Shown: in pieces, positions 34,462 through 45,450 of the stretch | How the letters are laid out: each line of letters opens with the position of its first letter | Numbering within the stretch: position 1 is the stretch's first letter | DNA from: Neurospora intermedia | Lineage: Eukaryota > Ascomycota > Sordariomycetes > Sordariales > Sordariaceae | Length of the DNA stretch: 64,000 bases | Assembly (NCBI GenBank): GCA_037102815.1 | Contig: BTPP01000001.1 | Span: 5,729,001 to 5,793,000 of the forward strand | Direction of reading: 5' to 3' | Translations under genes and position numbers: made by a program | Notes under the pieces: generated by a model | The model's input: the letters and a program-made list of their open reading frames with translations, nothing else | Databases searched by the model: none | What the model was told of the DNA's origin: nothing

Positions 34462-35089
34462 ATGTCCGGAAAGTTTGAGCCCAAGGTCCCTGTTCAGTTG
34501 AACCCTCCCAAGGACGACCCTATTTCCGTTGAGGAGTTGGCCAAGGCGAACGGTAAGACATCACTCATCCACCCGGCCGTAGAGGTTCTCCTCACTTTTT
34601 ATTTTCTCTCAGGCAATGACACTGACAACACTCTTTACTTCAGGTGCTGATGGTGGAAAGTGTTACGTTGCCATCAAGGGCATCGTCTACGACGTAACGG
34701 GCAACAAAGCGTACCAGCCTGGAGGCTCTTATCACGGTAATTCTTTTACATCTACTTGGCCCCTCTCTTTTGAGAATTCAGTACCACTTTATTACAACAT
34801 ACCTTTTTGAGTCTACAAGTCACGTTAGTCGAAAAATACTTTGCACAGTACAGGCAAAGTCAAACGATATCGTTGCTCACTCATCGCTAACACCTGTCAT
34901 TCTCCAGTATTCGCTGGCAAGGACGCCTCGCGCGCGCTCGGCAAGACTTCGACCAAGGCCGAGGATGTCAGGCCAGACTGGCGAGATCTTGAAGACAAGG
35001 AAAAGTCGACGCTTAACGACTGGATCACCTTCTTCTCCAAGCGCTACAACGTAGTGGGCAAGGTCGAGGGCGCAACTAACATGGAGTAA
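34462..35089 (+). CDS. DAP1: DAP1/PGRMC-type cytochrome b5-like haem-binding protein
   Basis: Three exons (34462-34552, 34644-34736, 34908-35089) encode 121 residues. The protein has the membrane-associated progesterone receptor fold: PISVEELAKANGADG, then CYVAIKGIVYDVTGNKAY, then GGSYHVFAGKDASRALG, and a C-terminal WITFFSKRYNVVGKV. The YDVT, GGSY and VFAGKDASR motifs are family hallmarks near the haem pocket. In yeast, Dap1 binds haem and supports cytochrome P450 steps of ergosterol synthesis. No membrane helix was seen, so this form should be soluble or peripheral on the ER. The second intron is long (171 nt). The gene shares a divergent promoter with the MGR3-like gene; no functional link is implied. 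Confidence 0.93.
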
Positions 35090-36479
35090 GGACTACGTCT
35101 GAATAATAAATACATGTTTCGGTTTTGCTCAAGTCATCCTTTTCTCAAGTTTCACCTTCTCACCCGCTAGCACTATTAGCTCGATACCCTCTTCAGGTTA
35201 CCCTGGCTCCAAGCTGTGAACTACCTTCAGCTAGAAGTAAAGATTCGGCTTCAAGCTGCAGCTCACACTAGGTCAATCGGCAACCGTCCCAAGTTCATTC
35301 CAGCGATGCTTTTCATAACCCCGGCCAAAGCCGCCATATTTTCCCGCAAAGCCTACAACTCTCCCACGAAGCCCGTCACAATGCTGGATACATCAATTCA
35401 CATGTTTGATGTTATGATGATTAGCTCAGTTCAGTTGGTGCCACCATTTGTTCATTCAATCCAATCCAATCCATTCAAACTCCTACACAACAATTTGCTT
35501 CTTTCTGCCACAGTCGCTGAACAACAATCGATGAGTCCCTTTTCTTGCGCGCGTCCTTGCATAAACAAATTGGTTTCCCGTCTCGTGGTGTCACGCCCAG
35601 CCGGTAACTAGTGGTGGACGCCAAAGAATTTTCCGCTGTCAAAATCCTGGTGTAGGTCACACAGGTGGTGTACCCTTGCGCTTTCTCGTGCGTCACCAGC
35701 CTTTGCTATTCTCATGGTTTTGCGGTAGGAGGCGATTCTGTTTCGCATTCCTGGTGGGAGAATTCTCCGGTCGTGCTTCGAGTCCAGTCTTTAGGGCGGG
35801 CGGGATGAAGTCCTACCTGTCCACCGTCTCCTGACTTACCTTCCAACGTTTCCTATGCTTCATTGGTGCAGCATCCCTCTGACAGAAGCAATCGAAAAGG
35901 GACTCTATTTTAACATCTTGCAACTATAAAACACCACATATCTATATATTGATCATGGCATCGTGTCCAACCAAGCAGTCGTATGACCTCCCAACGGCCG
36001 GGGCGTTTCAATGCACCCACCCACTTAGACCGTGGCGCTGTAATGTAATGAATGTACTGTACTTCCATCACCACAAGAGGGATCCTCGCTGTGTAGCAAG
36101 GAATTCTTCGTCGCAGACTAAGTACCATCAGATTGATGTTAATCTTTACCCTACCTCAATATTAACATAGATAGAAAAGCGCAGTGTTCCTCTCTTAGTT
36201 CCCTCTCACATCATCAATGGACCGGACAAAGATGATTCTTGGATGCGACGTAGCGAATACGGGACAAATCCTTTCATAGGTAGTGAGAGGTATATACAAT
36301 CACGTCACACACAAATCCGCAACTCTTGCCTGCTGGCTGGTTGCAGGGAACAGACGGGAACAACACTTCCAACGTTCTTGTTACTTCCCTTTTTTTCTGA
36401 CGTCTTCTCAACGATTTTAGTGATGTCGGAAAATCTTATTATCCCCCCTGATCCCCCTCCCGCTCCTTAATTTTCCTTC

Positions 36480-36518
<39 letters not shown>

Positions 36519-36993
36519 TTTTTTTTTTTTCATTCTCTTTTTTCGACATGTCTGATTCACGGATTTCACATCGCCACCCGCATAACCCTAAACTTCACTG
36601 AGTCAACAATGTTCTGCTCATTTGATTCACCCTGTCCCTCGACCCCATTGCTTATCTTATTGTAAGCTGTATAGTAGGGCTCTACTATCTGTGTAACTCT
36701 GATGTCAGTAGATGTGAATCCATCATAGTAGTTCGCTTCGCAATAATACACGCATTATACAGGCCGGATTCTTTCCCTGTACGCAACCCAATTCATGTTT
36801 ATGACTACAACTTGTTCACAAAATAAAATCCCTTCTACTATCAGCGTACCACCCATTGACAGCCCCAAAATGGTATATTCCGTCTCCCAACCATTATCGT
36901 AATGACTGAAATTTCTCATAAACAGTCTCTCATGTTCCCCTCCCCCCTTCAGATTCATTACTATTCACAATAGCCACTCTATCTCCGTTACCT
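35090..36993. other. Spacer with CT/T tract
   Basis: No gene is supported. It holds the DAP1 3' UTR near its left end, a TC microsatellite running into a T20 run (36484-36530), and presumably the 3' UTR of the Cys/His protein at the right. A 131-codon frame at 35216-35611 has no features. Confidence 0.5.
36484..36530 (+). repeat. (TC)13 microsatellite followed by T20
   Basis: Dinucleotide TC repeats from 36484 to about 36510 run directly into twenty T. It lies in a spacer. Confidence 0.9.
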
Positions 36994-37266
36994 CTAGTAC
37001 TGTTGATATTGCTCCTGATATCCCTGCTGGTGTCCTTGGCCTTGCTGCCCCTGGTCTTGCGGACCCAGGTGCATACCTTGCGCCGCTGCCGCCGCTTGTG
37101 CCCTGTTCACACACTCGCTGCACGGATACGTCTGGTCCCAGACATCCCGGAGCTTCTTGACGTAATGACACTCCTTGTAAGGGTCGTTGCGCGCGCGGTG
37201 GCAGTAGGCTTTGAGGCGGAACGTGGAGTGCCCACAGGTGAAGACGAATTCGTCAAAGTCGCACAT
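36994..37266 (-). CDS. 90-residue Cys/His protein, probably zinc-binding
   Basis: A single small exon from the ATG at 37266. The first 57 residues are dense in spaced Cys and His: MCDFDEFVFTCGHST, then AYCHRARNDPYKECHY, then WDQTYPCSECVNRAQ. Paired CxxxxxxxC-GH and CxxC spacing suggests one or two zinc sites. The last 30 residues are Ala, then Gln/Gly-rich, and look disordered. There is no signal peptide or membrane segment. I recall similar short, uncharacterised proteins in other filamentous ascomycetes but no function. The upstream plus-strand frame over the same bases is a shadow. Confidence rests on the conserved-looking Cys/His spacing. Confidence 0.7.
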   Translation of the reverse strand: MCDFDEFVFTCGHSTFRLKAYCHRARNDPYKECHYVKKLRDVWDQTYPCSECVNRAQAAAAAQGMHLGPQDQGQQGQGHQQGYQEQYQQY

Positions 37267-40200
37267 CTTTTTCTAGTTTGGGGGCTGAGGTTGAGCGGTT
37301 GTGGTGATGGTGGTCGTAGTGGTAGTAGAGTGGTTTGCCTTTAGGTGGTGGTAACGATTAGCTTTAGTCTGTTGTGAAGTATCTAGCCAGTTGCTTGGGG
37401 AGACGGGTTATTTGAATTACCTGTCGTATATAGTGTGCTAGCGCCTGTGAAGTGTCGTTATAGGTTGTGAGTGATGCGAATCTTGAGGTTGTGATCCTAA
37501 TAACGTGCGAATTGAAAGTATCCAGGTGATAGGAGTGTTTCGAGGTTATGAGATGCCTGAGTTCCTAGCAGGAATCTTTGATATGGAGGTAAGTGTGTGT
37601 TGATAGAACTGGTCAGACGTTTTCAAAGGTGAACACCATGGGGGATCTTTATACTCAGATTTGGCAGGCTTGTATACAGACCTGGGCACAGTCTCGCAAG
37701 CTGCCAGACTGGAGGTAATCATGGCCGTTGTGCACAACGTGCGCAGGGTATTTCGAATGTGTAGACAAACATCTCTGTGCGAACATTCTCCTTGATCCCA
37801 GAACAATTATTGCTCATGCCAAGTCATTAGCAGCCAGACAGCGTGGATCTGTGATGTTGGTGGTTGATTTGAGAAAAGAAGAAAAGGGGGAATATCGAGT
37901 ATGTTCAGCCCCGTGGGTGATAGATCATATATTTGTCTTGCTGTTGTCAAGCTGGCGGTCATGACGATTCGGCAGAGCCTTTGCTGTGGCTTGACGACAA
38001 TGGCGCTTGCTCATTGATAGTACGTTGCAAGAAGACAGCCCAGGCGGCATAGTATGATTCACTGCAAGCGAAGCACATCGCGTCTTACAAAACAGTGGCC
38101 AACACCTGCAGCTGTACAAGACAAACATTTGTTTGGTACGTGGGGGTTGAATCAGCTTCCCGAAATGTCAAGCTACGTTCTCAGATTCGAGTGTCCAGTG
38201 GAGATCGGTGCATGTCGTTGGTTCTTCGAGCGATCTGAGGCCATGACATGCAAGACATCGTCACAAATACGAACGGCTTTTTGCCATCAGCGGAAGATCA
38301 AGCGTTCATAGCAAAGAATACGGTCGGCTGGTCGTACTTTAGCCCCTTCGGTCCTGGTATCAACCAGTATAGAATCAACCACGTCGCCCAGGTTGCCCCG
38401 TATCTCTTGCGACTGCTCGTTTGTGGCTCAAGTCTGGCCATCACGTCCACCAACCCCTTTGGTACATAAGGCTCGCACTCGGAACCATCGTATATATACG
38501 GTGACGGCCCTGTCCGCCGGCCCGCTGCGGTTGGCGCTTGGGAAGATCGTGGACAAGCCATCGGAACCGAGGATCATGGTGAGGATGTCGCTGTGATGAG
38601 CAAACAAGCACGCTGCAGCCAATTATTGAAGGGTGAATTGGGTGCACTCGAGCGACTACGCTCCTGATTTGTATGTCACCTGCGTGAAGCTGTGTGCTAG
38701 GACCTCCGGGGATGTTCCGAGAATGCTGAAGCTGACGGCGGCTCCACGGACCGGGTAGCTGGTGCCCCCGTTGACAGGCAGCAGAGTGGTAGCAAACATC
38801 GTCCGAGAGCGGCTTAGTGGCGAGTCCCCTTCTGGAAGAGGAAGTCCGGGGACTTGCGGATTGTGGTTTGGAGTTTGGCGTGCAGCAGGTCTGACAGCTG
38901 GTCCAGGTTACACAGCAGCAGCTTGGTGAATATCATCCAATTCCACCAGAGAAGAGACGAAGAAACCAATGCAAGTATCCGTCTCGAAGAAAGAAGTCAG
39001 ACGTGCCCTGTTCCAGCACCTGCATCGATAACTTGGGATGCCAGAGCTGTTCGTCACGCAAGTGGCTTGCTGGCTCGCGTGAACTTGTGGTTTGGTTCTT
39101 GATCCGAGGTAGGTAAAAGGGGCTCAACAAGAACTATTTGAGAAGCTGATGTGTGTTTTCGTCATCTCTGGCGTCGCTTGCCAACGAAATCAACGTTTCT
39201 TATGATGAGCAGGGGAAGCAAGTCATGGTTGGTAGAAGCTGAGAAAAGAACAGCCATCAAATTCTCCGTTTGATCTCGTACGCAGCTTGTCGAGGGGTGA
39301 AGAATGGGGATACTTTCTTCAATACCAGTGCCGTGAATAAGATTGAGAAAAATTTGCGTGAATGTCGGCAGTAGAAGGCTTGGTTGGTCTTTCCAATCAG
39401 GTTATGAAGCCACTCATTGCTCGACATTCCCATTCACCCCTGGCACAAACATTCCTCCCAAGAAAGGAAAATGGCCTTGGCCGCGCTGGTCAGGCAGGCG
39501 CTAACCCCGCAGCTCCACATCAATCATACGTAACGGTGGCATCATAACTTCACCTTCCTCTTCAGCTTCACATGATTAGGTAGGTGCAACTGGATATTCT
39601 AGTACTTGAAAAATCACCCCGAACGACTCGGTCATTGACACAAACAAATGGAAGACGACAAGAAGCGCTTCTTCCACCTTATCTGAGTGACCAAAAATCC
39701 CTGTGTTCCCAAAGAATTCAAACGAAGAGAAAGCGATCGGTCAAGATCCTCTGAAGGGACTTCTTCTTCTTCGAGGCGAGCGGAAAGAGTTGGTTTGTCT
39801 CAGAGCAGTGACAATACCTCCAAGTCCGCAGCGGCAGCATCAGACGACTATACCCCCGATGCTTATCTCTGGACATTTCACGCAGGAAGATAGCATCTTC
39901 AAGAGTTGGACTCCGCCCAAGATTCCGAATTGGTTGCAGTTGTGAATTGTGTTAAGCACCGCAAGTGTTCCTTCGCCTAATGTCACCATTAGTTCCAAAG
40001 CGACAATCGTCAAGCAAGATTTGGAGCGGGAAGTTGGAAGCCACCATGCAGCACAAGGCTTTGTCAGAGAGAATCTGTTGAGCAGAACCATGATGTATCC
40101 ATTGTCATCAAGTACCTAGCAGTTGGAGATGTTGAGCACTGACAGACAATCCGATAGGAAGGCCAACTTCGAAATTCCACGTCCGCCTCCACACAGGCTT

Positions 40201-41642
40201 CTGCAAAAAATCAAGATATTGTTTTGTGACCGTATGACAGTTGGAATTCGAGATTGGTACCGAAGGGTAGGGATCATATTTGCAGCGTTAAACAAGTGTG
40301 AGGAAGAGGTGGCTGATCGTTCCGTAAAGAAGAACGATAACGAGGGGACCCGGTAACTATCTCTTGAACCAAATGATCAACCGTCGTTGAAGCACAAAAG
40401 CCTACAAGAGCTTCATCCTTCTCCCTCTGTTCATGCAGTATGTCGCCCTGCTTTTCGTTCACTTCAGTTTTACGTCATCACCACAAAATGAACCACATTC
40501 CTAGTACCCTTTTCTTCCTCCTTGGGCCCCCTATTTAGATACGGACCCAACAGGGCAGCGAATCACGACTCAAATATGAAGGAAAAGGCGGGAAAGGGAA
40601 TATTGGGTGAAGGCCAGGTAAAGGTATCCAGCAGGAAGAGCAACTTCACCCTTGGCCATAAAGCAAGCGCCAAACAACAAAGGAGAGAGAAACTCATTGA
40701 CCAATATATCAACGATCGTCAACCGAGAACCTCTTCTAATTCAAATTGAGTTTGCCTGCAAGTCGTGCGAAGAGACGGAGAGAGAAAGAGAGGGAGATTT
40801 TAAGTCTCAAGCCAAAACACCAACCTCAAAATACTGCGTGGCAGGTCCATCCACTGACTTCGCTCCATCCTCATTACGACCGGCTTGCTCCAGTCCACGT
40901 CCTTGCCCGGCCTACGAAGTTCGCCGGCCTCGGAAGGACCAACGACGAACACTCGATACAGTTATTTCACGACAATCCGTGATTACTTAGTGTATATACA
41001 CTACATTCACGGTTGAGGCTGACATTCATTCTCTGAATTCGTAACTAACCTACTCTCCATCGACTGATGGGGGAAATTAAGCGAGAAGTTTCTGTCAGAA
41101 CCTCCGAGTCATGTACGCGTAGGAGATGGGAAGCATACAAGATACCACCATTTTACATATACCACCATCCGCTGTTGCTATAGAACTTCTCTATACTACT
41201 GTACTGTATCTCTCTCGCTACTCTAATGTGGTATGTTACAAGAGTCCTCCAAAAAAGGAGATTATCTCGACAGGAGCTCTCGACTGGCGAACAAGAATGA
41301 AACAAAGTACTTTTGATGGGGCTTGTCATGCCATCCGGCTTGTTGCCTCCCAAGTACAAGCAAAGAACGCCGAACGACCTCCTCCGTAATTATGCATCTA
41401 TCTGTATGTTTTTGTTTGTTGTGGTTGTGTACCAAGCGTGCATGAGTAGACAAACTTTCCTGTCGGAGGCATATCATGCCATATAGAAAATCATCATCCA
41501 GAGACGCTCGTACTCATACCCTACTATGATGCGCAATGTGATGCAAATTCTGAAGCCAATCACCGTCTACGCAAGACAAATATCGAACCGTCGTCCTCTT
41601 AGTTACGAGTGTTCCGTAACTCCGTGAAATGACAATCGCCTA
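37267..41642. other. 4.4-kb gene-poor region
   Basis: No gene is supported. Short frames (for example 38248-38469, 39687-39945, 40522-40990, all +) have no domains and no convincing joins. Composition is balanced, with no long tandem repeat or transposon ends. The left end is the promoter side of the Cys/His gene and the right end is the 3' flank of the purine gene. Confidence 0.4.
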
Positions 41643-43621
41643 CTAAGAGTTGGCAATATTGTGGATGCTATTACCGCTTCTATTAGCCAACAGCGTCATC
41701 GTATAATATTACGAAAGAAACATACCTGATATCCTGCCTGTTCTCGGGGTTCTCCATGAGCGCAGGGGGTTCGGGTGTAGAAACCTTTATGTGTGTTAGT
41801 GACAGCCTCAACTGCGAGGTTCGTATTAGTGGACGACCTACATTGACCGGGCCGCTATTGGCGACCAAGACCTTGTTGGTGCCGTTCACAACGGCGGCCT
41901 TCCGCTTCGTGCCACGGCTCTCGTTCAGGTGGTCGAAGTAACCTTCAGGGATGTCGGTCTGGTATTTGCCGCAGAACACACCCACTTCAAAGTCGGTGAT
42001 CTTCTGGTGATCGGGAGAGGCCTCAGTACACGCCGCCTTAAGGTCGGCAAGGTCCTGGTAAATAACATCATCGGCATTGATGTGCTTGGCGATGTCGCTT
42101 CTTGTCTTCTCGTGGGCGATGAGCTCCTGCGGAGAGGCGAGATCGATACCGTACTGGAAACGTGTTAGCGTTGATAGTCATTTTTGAAGGTTGAAACGCG
42201 GACATACAATGTGGGGGTAGATGATGGGAGGAGCACAGCTGGCAAAGATAACCTTGCGGGCACCGGCCTCACGAGCCATGCTCACAATCTCCCTACTGGT
42301 GGTGCCACGGACAATGGAGTCATCCACGAGCAGGACGACACGGTCCTTGAACTCGGACTCCATGGCGCTGAGCTTTCTCCGGACGCTCTTTTGCCTGGCC
42401 TTCTGACCGGGCAAGATGAAGGTGCGGTAGACGTAACGGTTCTTGACGAAGCCGTTAGAGAAGGGTTTCCGAAGCTGCTCTGATACCACGGCAGCGGCAG
42501 TATTACTGGTCTCCGGGACAGGAATGATCACATCGATCTCCTTAACACCCTCCTCTCCGAGGATCTCCTTGACCTTGTTGGCAAGCTTCACGCCCATGTT
42601 CTGCCTGCTGCGGTGCACGGAGATTCCATCCATGATGGTATCCGGGCGGGCGAAGTAAACATACTCGAAGATATCGGGGGAGTAAGCCTTTTGCTCAACA
42701 ACCTGATGGAACTGAGGCTGCCCGTTCTTTTGGATGAACACGGCTTGTCCCGGGAGGATATCCTGGAAGTTGCTGAAGCCCAGCTGACGGAGAGCAATGC
42801 TCTCGGAAGCGAACATGTAGTCGATACCGCCTTCGAGGGTGGTGGAGGGACGCGATCCCATAATGAGGGGGCGGATGCCATATTGGTCACGGAAGGCGAA
42901 GATACCGAAGCCAGCAATCATAGCAGTGACGGCCCAGCCACCTTGGCACCTCTCGTACGTCTTCTTGAGGGCACTGAAGATGTCGTCGGTGTTGACACGG
43001 GCCTTGCCGGTCTCGTTCAGGGCGTTGGCAAAGACGTTGAGCATCAGCTCGCTGTCCGAGTCGGTGTTCACATGACGATGGGCCTCTTGGTCGAGATAGC
43101 TGCGCAGGGCGGGAGCGTTGATGAGGTTACCGTTGTGAGCGAAGCAGATGCCGTAGGGCGAGTTGACGTAGAAAGGCTGACTCTCGGCGCTCTATGGGTG
43201 GTTTATTAGCCGAACGGTGATCCAGAAGGCATATGGACGTAGGATGGATGTTGACGATATGCAGGGTCTCTCGAACTGAACGGGCGGAATGCACAGAAAA
43301 TAGCTCGGCCTTTGAGACCGACAAGCACTGGGTCGGAGATGAGAGGGGACGGATACATACAGAGCTAGTTCCGGCAGTCGGGTAACGAAGATGGGCAATG
43401 CCCATGTAGCCGGGGAGGTCTACCGTGCGCTTGCCGTCGTCAAAGACCTTGGAGGCCATGCCATTGCCCTTGCACTGAAAGATTCTACCTCCAGAACCAC
43501 AGGTCGCGATACCACAGGCATCTTGACCACGGTGTTGAAGATAGTACAAGCTCTCGTGCAAATCGGCAGAGGCGTCCGACGCATCGGTATCCGCGAGGAT
43601 AAGGGCGAGAATACCGCACAT
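41643..43621 (-). CDS. ADE4: Amidophosphoribosyltransferase (first step of purine synthesis)
   Basis: This enzyme makes 5-phosphoribosylamine from PRPP and glutamine, the committed step of de novo purine synthesis. Five exons (43621-43361, 43191-42208, 42153-41842, 41784-41726, 41667-41643) encode 546 residues. MCGILALIL exposes Cys2 as the N-terminal nucleophile, so there is no propeptide. [14 protein letters not shown] and [13 protein letters not shown] belong to the glutaminase domain. [14 protein letters not shown] (about residues 368-381) is the PRPP site. The protein lacks an obvious Fe-S cysteine set, like the yeast enzyme. Intron 3 is 57 nt, has no stop and keeps the frame. The last exon is only 25 nt and gives the tail SIHNIANS, which fits the family's usual end. 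A TGACTC motif lies about 110 bases upstream of the start. Confidence 0.95.
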
Positions 43622-45378
43622 TTTGCTGGATCGTATGAAACAAATAATACGAGTATAATCGGCTCGACGGTCGGATGGAAGGATTCGATGAAGTTAGGTC
43701 GTGAAACTGGACCGCGAAGGTAGAGGTATGACTCTAAAGTGGATATCGATTAGGACCTGACCCGTGGTCCCTCCGTGGTTGACAAAGTATCGGGGTGGGC
43801 GCCGAGGGATGGAATAAGACTCGGAGTTGGGAAAAAAAAATTAGATATAAGAAGAAAAAAAAGAGACAAGACAATTTCGTTATCGATGATTCGCCGAAGT
43901 CGCTTCGGTTTCGTTTCGGGTTTCGGTTCTTCGTCTGCTGCCAGGACTACCAGCCGGGCCGGAGACGGGGTGTGAGTGATGGGCGATAAGTAGTCTTTAA
44001 AACTGCGAATTTGCGAGCACCACAGACGATCCGCGAGAGATCAAGTGTGGCAAGCGGAGCCTCAGGGAAAAAAAACCAAAAAAGAGGGCAGAACAAGGGG
44101 ACACAGGGGAAGTCGTCTGGAGAATCGTAAATGCTGGGAGATGCCGGCCTCTACATAGAGTAGAGCAAGTGTCCAGACACGGGATTCCATGCAAAAGTCC
44201 CAACCGACCGCTCACTGTCACCAAGGAGGGGCACGAGGAGGAAAGAAAAAGTTTTAGTGGAGTCGTACCGCCTCGACTAAAATGCGGGGCAAGCCTATCC
44301 ACCTGGAGTCTCTTATCGGGACTTTATCCATTGGTCAATGCCAGGTCTCCAGGAGCCACTTCCTCCCCTGGCGCCTTTAGCTTCCGCATCGACGCCGATG
44401 CTCGGCCTAGCCCGAATAGGGAGCTCCGTCTGAGCAGCCATCGACATAAGTTCCCGTGCTCGTGATGCTTGCTCTCTGATACCCTCATTCCCTGTTGGAC
44501 ATTGTTGATTTGGAAGGTCGAACTTGGAGATTGACGGTCTGGATCATCAACGGCCAAAGATCAACAGCGGCAGGACCATGTCCCGGGACTCGACCCGAAC
44601 ACAGGGTTCACCAGCCTTGTACCAAAAGTTTATGCTGAATATGCATTTCGATCCCATCACAGGATGGCTGGTCGTCTGCTGTGACATGTGATACAGACCG
44701 CCGTTTATAGAACCGGAACACGGAAGAGGGAGAACTGTGCTGCTGATGATACTGCTTGGACATCTGGCATTCTCCTTTGACGAATTATGCAGGCCAGAGG
44801 CGATGTCTTTCAACATGTCAGTGCATTAAAGTGCTCCGTACTTGAACTATGAAACATGAAGCTAGTGATATTTGACGTTGCAACCGGTTGTGAGTTCCGA
44901 GCAAAGGGACACAAGCAGTCAAATGACTATAATGGAGCGGAACTGGCACGGGTACCACTTCCACGTGAGCCGAATAAGTCAAGTCGGACAGCATCTGTCG
45001 ATCAAGTGGCCTGTGGACTTTTTGGCGGATTTGGGGGGTAGCCATTTGATAAAGTTGAACCTGTATCATTGTCATAGGTGCTCAAATTCATGGCAAATTG
45101 CCCTCGAGAACCTACTACAGTATATGTGGGGGAGGGTGACAGTATCTTTTGATTATGAGTTTACCCAGATTCAATTAGTGAAGGAAGATAAGACCACGTG
45201 AAAAAAGAGTTGTGAAGATGGTGAATTCAAAAAGAACGTGTCCAGGCAAGTGGCCTCAAAGATTGGAAGTCGGGAGATGATGAGGAGAGGAAGAGGAACA
45301 AAAAGACTTGGCTGCGCAAAGATTCATAATATGTATGTTCAAGGTTGCAAAAGAAAAGAGAAAAGAAAAAATTAAAGT
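43622..45378. other. Spacer between ADE4 and tRNA-Arg
   Basis: The left end is the ADE4 promoter. An A-rich patch at 43831-43863 and several short frames (44169-44465, 44547-44816) carry no recognisable coding content. No repeat of note was seen. Confidence 0.45.
43729..43734 (+). promoter_or_regulatory. TGACTC motif upstream of ADE4
   Basis: TGACTC sits about 110 bases before the ADE4 start codon. In yeast, Bas1 binds TGACTC in ADE promoters and Gcn4/CPC1 binds TGACTCA. The function here is inferred from position alone, and one six-base match may be chance. Confidence 0.3.
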
Positions 45379-45450
45379 CGACCATCCTGGGACTCGAACC
45401 CAGAGCCTTTACCACCGGAAAGTAACGCGCTACCGTTGCGCCAAACGGCC
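45379..45450 (-). tRNA. tRNA-Arg (anticodon CCG)
   Basis: The reverse strand folds as a 72-nt tRNA. The acceptor stem GGCCGTT pairs with GATGGTC (three G-U pairs), followed by discriminator G. The D stem is GCGC/GCGC. The anticodon stem TTACT/GGTAA has loop TTCCGGT, placing CCG in the anticodon (codon CGG, arginine). The variable loop is AGGCT and the T arm is CTGGG-TTCGAGT-CCCAG. There is no intron. The several G-U pairs in the acceptor are slightly unusual, but the cloverleaf is complete. Confidence 0.93.
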
